A stretch of 11,415 nt of DNA, taken from positions 1-11,415 of the forward strand of contig KN834813.1 in the NCBI GenBank assembly GCA_000827265.1, given 5' to 3'. The translations under genes were made by a program, and so were the position numbers. Shown in pieces: positions 9,897 to 11,415 of this stretch; the first letter of the stretch is position 1; each line of letters opens with the position of its first letter. Source of the stretch: Collybiopsis luxurians FD-317 M1. Lineage: Eukaryota; Basidiomycota; Agaricomycetes; Agaricales; Omphalotaceae. The notes beneath the pieces are model-generated. The model saw nothing but the letters and a program-made list of their open reading frames with translations. It made no database searches and was not told the origin of the DNA.

Positions 9897-9950
9897 GTGA
9901 GTTTCAGCCTTCATAATTTGATATCAAGCTGAAATCCCTTACAACTTCAG
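9897..9950 (+). other. Intron 3 of the second plus-strand gene
   Basis: GTGAGT donor and ACAACTTCAG acceptor, 54 nt. Removal joins WTD to EQKALPVLQMGD (GAG split 1/2). The length is a multiple of three, and the unspliced form keeps frame but contains TAA at 9914. Confidence 0.7.
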
Positions 9951-10210
9951 AGCAGAAGGCACTCCCGGTGCTGCAAATGGGTGATATCCCTATTGTGCTG
10001 CAGGAGCCAGAAGGATCGGACAATGAAGATGGCCTCCCAATTTGTCTCTTACGTCAGTCAAAGAAATTCCAAAAGCAAGTGGCGAACCTCAAAACCATTG
10101 TTGGGTCGTCAGACTCTGAAGATGGGGAGGGGGACAAGTGCAGTAAAGATGCTGGTGCTCATCCACCTAGCCTTTGAAAATTGAAGTCAGATGCAGCTGA
10201 GGGTGGCCAA

Positions 10211-10276
10211 GGCAATGACAACAACAATGATGATGACAATGACAACAATGACAATGACGAAGAGGAAGAAGAGGCC
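10211..10276 (+). repeat. AAY/GAY low-complexity tract (Asn/Asp then Glu)
   Basis: Imperfect AAC/AAT/GAT/GAC trinucleotides encode a run of Asn and Asp followed by Glu in the gene's frame. This acidic disordered segment precedes the basic C-terminal exon. Confidence 0.7.
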
Positions 10277-10456
10277 AATGACGGTACTCAAATCAACACT
10301 TCAAAGTCCAAGCTTGCACAGGACAAAAATCCAATGTCTTCCAAAACTTGTGAGAGGATGGATGGTATGCCCAAATGACAGTCATGTAACTCTGGGAAAC
10401 AAAAACACTCCGGTGAGTCTGATACTGAGGAAGAGATGTGGTCTTGTACAAATGAG

Positions 10457-10511
10457 GTGAGTTGTACATGATATTCACTTTACAGGATTCTAATATCATG
10501 TTTGGATACAG
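10457..10511 (+). other. Intron 4 of the second plus-strand gene
   Basis: GTGAGT donor, TCTAAT branch-like motif and GGATACAG acceptor, 55 nt, phase 0. Removal joins CTNE to KKRKPSQQHLHST, and the final exon is then open to TAG at 10734-10736. Confidence 0.75.
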
Positions 10512-10736
10512 AAAAAAAGGAAGCCTTCACAGCAGCACCTCCACTCCACTGATGCGAACTCGTGGAGGCCCAGTGCTGCAGATCCTGCACGTAAGATGCG
10601 CCAGGACAAGTTAAAGGTGCTCAGTTGGGCAAAACAGTCAGATGCTGGCCCAAGACCACCCCTGAAGTGTAAGGAGAGGCCAGAGAATCATGGTGTTGAC
10701 AAAGTGGCTAGCAGTTCTAAAGTGAAAAAGTGCTAG

Positions 10737-11088
10737 TTATGTAGTGAAGGTGTTGTTACTTCTACAGGTCTACTTTTTTTTTTGTTTGTTTAGCTTGTTC
10801 TTTAACCCCGTACTGTACCGTAACTTTACTTACCATATCAGTTGTTACTCAGTACATATCTTAAATGAAAAAAGTTTACTTCAGATTATACAGTGAGACC
10901 TCAATAAATACTTGTAATTACAGGGACCTGTATTTGCCATTATGGTATAGCTTGACAAAAGTCCTTGAAACTAAAATATTCTATATATGTTTTGCTTAAA
11001 GTTATCATGTGTTTTTTTGCACTCCTTATGTAGCCTAAATGTAATGTCTGTTTGAGGGAACAAAAATACAAACTTCTTGAGGTCAATA
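10737..11088. other. AT-rich intergenic stretch with possible inverted-repeat element
   Basis: No coding region is supported. It follows the last exon and includes a T10 run near 10776 and AATAAA at 10903-10908. CAGTGAGACCTCAA at 10891-10904, preceded by TA, resembles terminal repeats of pogo/Tc1-type elements, and TTGAGGTC at 11077-11084 is its partial inverse. This could be a degenerate MITE of about 200 bp, but the match beyond 8 bp is weak. Confidence 0.35.
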
Positions 11089-11196
11089 GTGGGCAGCTGC
11101 CTGCTCTAAAAAATGAATGGTGGGCAGCTGCCCACTCTGAAAAATAAATGACAGGCAGCTGCCCGCTCTGAAAAATAAATGGTGGGCAGCTGCCCA
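11089..11196. repeat. 31-bp tandem repeat with palindromic GGGCAGCTGCCC core
   Basis: Three full 31-bp units (11089-11119, 11120-11150, 11151-11181) and a partial fourth (11182-11196). Each unit is GTGGGCAGCTGCCC-like followed by an A-rich spacer ending AAATG. The palindromic core contains CAGCTG (E-box-type and PvuII sequence). Unit differences are mostly transitions. The minus-strand peptide it encodes is an artefact of the repeat. Confidence 0.9.
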
Positions 11197-11265
11197 TTTT
11201 TATTGTGTAATGCCTTTTCTTAAAAGGTGGAAATATATGGTTGGAAACCTTTAGATTGTAATGAA

Positions 11266-11365
11266 GACACCATGGTCTAGCTGGTTAAGACATCCATAAC
11301 AAGTTATTAAAAGGAAATATCATCATTGTTTATGGAAGGTGAGGGTTTGAATCCCTCTGGTGTCA
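11266..11365 (+). tRNA. tRNA-like gene with putative 27-nt intron, anticodon unresolved
   Basis: All four stems pair perfectly: acceptor GACACCA/TGGTGTC, D GTCT/AGAC, anticodon TCCAT/ATGGA and T GAGGG/CCCTC. T8, A14, G18G19, A21, A58 and discriminator A73 are in place, and no CCA is encoded, as in eukaryotes. The anticodon region is 34 nt; removing a 27-nt intron leaves a 73-nt tRNA. An A-box-like TGGTCTAGCTGG and a B-box GGTTTGAATCC (one mismatch) are present, with TTTT at about 11379 as pol III terminator. Two oddities are A instead of T at position 33 under the canonical intron position, and T instead of C at position 56. The canonical cut would give anticodon CAA, but the absence of a long variable arm argues against Leu. 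A tRNA pseudogene or tRNA-derived SINE head is the alternative. Confidence 0.55.
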
Positions 11366-11415
11366 TTTAATTTGATTGTTTTGACTGAATTATTTTTGGC
11401 CCAAAATTACTTCAT

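Larger units (their letters stand above)
7083..10736 (+). pseudogene. Multi-exon hypothetical gene with many in-frame TGA stops
   Basis: Start ATG at 7083 (ACAATGAGC context) gives MSNSPKRTTHAARRQ. Proposed exons: 7083-7380, 7434-9154, 9193-9896, 9951-10456 and 10512-10736 (TAG). Regions in order: basic N-terminus; a segment with TYQAWNQNRALMSAVTDRI near 7710-7770; Pro/acidic repeats at 8231-8479; a conserved core at about 8738-9154 with LFDQTLQEIAQKAGHS and NMWNIYQHF; VFGWAVDPVSGKAVQW then DPLFEGMKNLNA near 9223-9310; KHQVTLMNWPKGTQIPG near 9615-9660; WTD/EQKALPVLQMGDIPIV across the 9897 intron; an Asn/Asp/Glu tract; and a basic KKRKPSQQ tail. The frame is interrupted by TGA at 7164, 7167, 7245, 7850, 7955, 8552, 9440, 10175 and 10376, with frame breaks near 9272, 9490 and 9670. 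It resembles transposon-rich agaricomycete hypothetical families; nuclear DNA-associated action is a guess from composition. Likely a decayed copy. Confidence 0.7.

Noticed and set aside
9897..9950. TAA at 9914 as a tenth premature stop of the second gene
   Set aside because: It lies inside a well-supported 54-nt GTGAGT...CAG intron whose removal gives a continuous segment.
7083..10736. Nuclear reassignment of TGA to a sense codon
   Set aside because: TGG is used for Trp at conserved positions, TAG/TAA/TGA all act as apparent ends in the window, and the contexts suit Arg (CGA) decay; no decoding evidence is available.
10940..11197. Minus-strand frame of about 85 codons with repeated GSCP/WAAAHHS-like motifs
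   Set aside because: It is only the translation of the 31-bp tandem repeat and AT-rich flank; no start context, splice sites or family.
1..11415. CRISPR array, ribosomal RNA, or bacterial operon
   Set aside because: No spaced identical repeats, no rRNA-like conserved stretches, and the spliced genes indicate a eukaryote.

Overview
The window looks like nuclear DNA of a filamentous fungus, most probably an Agaricomycete (mushroom-forming basidiomycete). The evidence is a set of short introns (about 38-57 nt) with GTGAGT/GTATGT/GTAAGT-type donors and CTAAC/CTGAC-like branch points, three protein families of agaricomycete character, and a eukaryotic tRNA-like gene without encoded CCA. No bacterial gene, ribosomal RNA or CRISPR array was seen.

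Layout: 1-708 has no gene. 709-2502 (minus strand) holds an unrecognised hypothetical gene: an intact two-exon core (1751-2502), followed downstream by further coding blocks (709-1436) with a stop and a frame break. 2503-3031 is the divergent intergenic region and contains a perfect four-run G-quadruplex motif. 3032-6644 (plus) is an Spt5-like gene: acidic poly-Glu N-terminus, NGN-like domain, several KOW-type segments and a long C-terminal region. 6645-7082 is a short intergenic stretch. 7083-10736 (plus) is a second long multi-exon gene of a hypothetical family, with Pro/acidic internal repeats, a conserved core, a W/NWP-containing second half and an Asn/Asp/Glu-rich plus basic tail. 10737-11415 is AT-rich and holds a possible degenerate inverted-repeat element, a 31-bp tandem repeat with a palindromic core, and an intron-containing tRNA-like gene.

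The two plus-strand genes are best read as decaying copies. Each keeps one reading frame over long distances but is cut by in-frame stops, and those stops are strikingly biased: 13 TGA against one TAG and one TAA. Together with the scarcity of CpG (6 in the first 600 bases, 3 in the last 615), this suggests C-to-T decay at CpG sites (CGA Arg to TGA), as expected in methylated or repeat-silenced DNA. There are also frame breaks, including one at a G7 run.

Functionally, only the Spt5-like gene can be tied to a process (transcription elongation factor fold, NGN plus KOW). The other two families are unnamed here. A divergent/tandem trio with decayed coding capacity fits an accessory, repeat-rich region; whether the three form a mobile module is inference. 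Exon boundaries come from consensus sites and frame continuity only.
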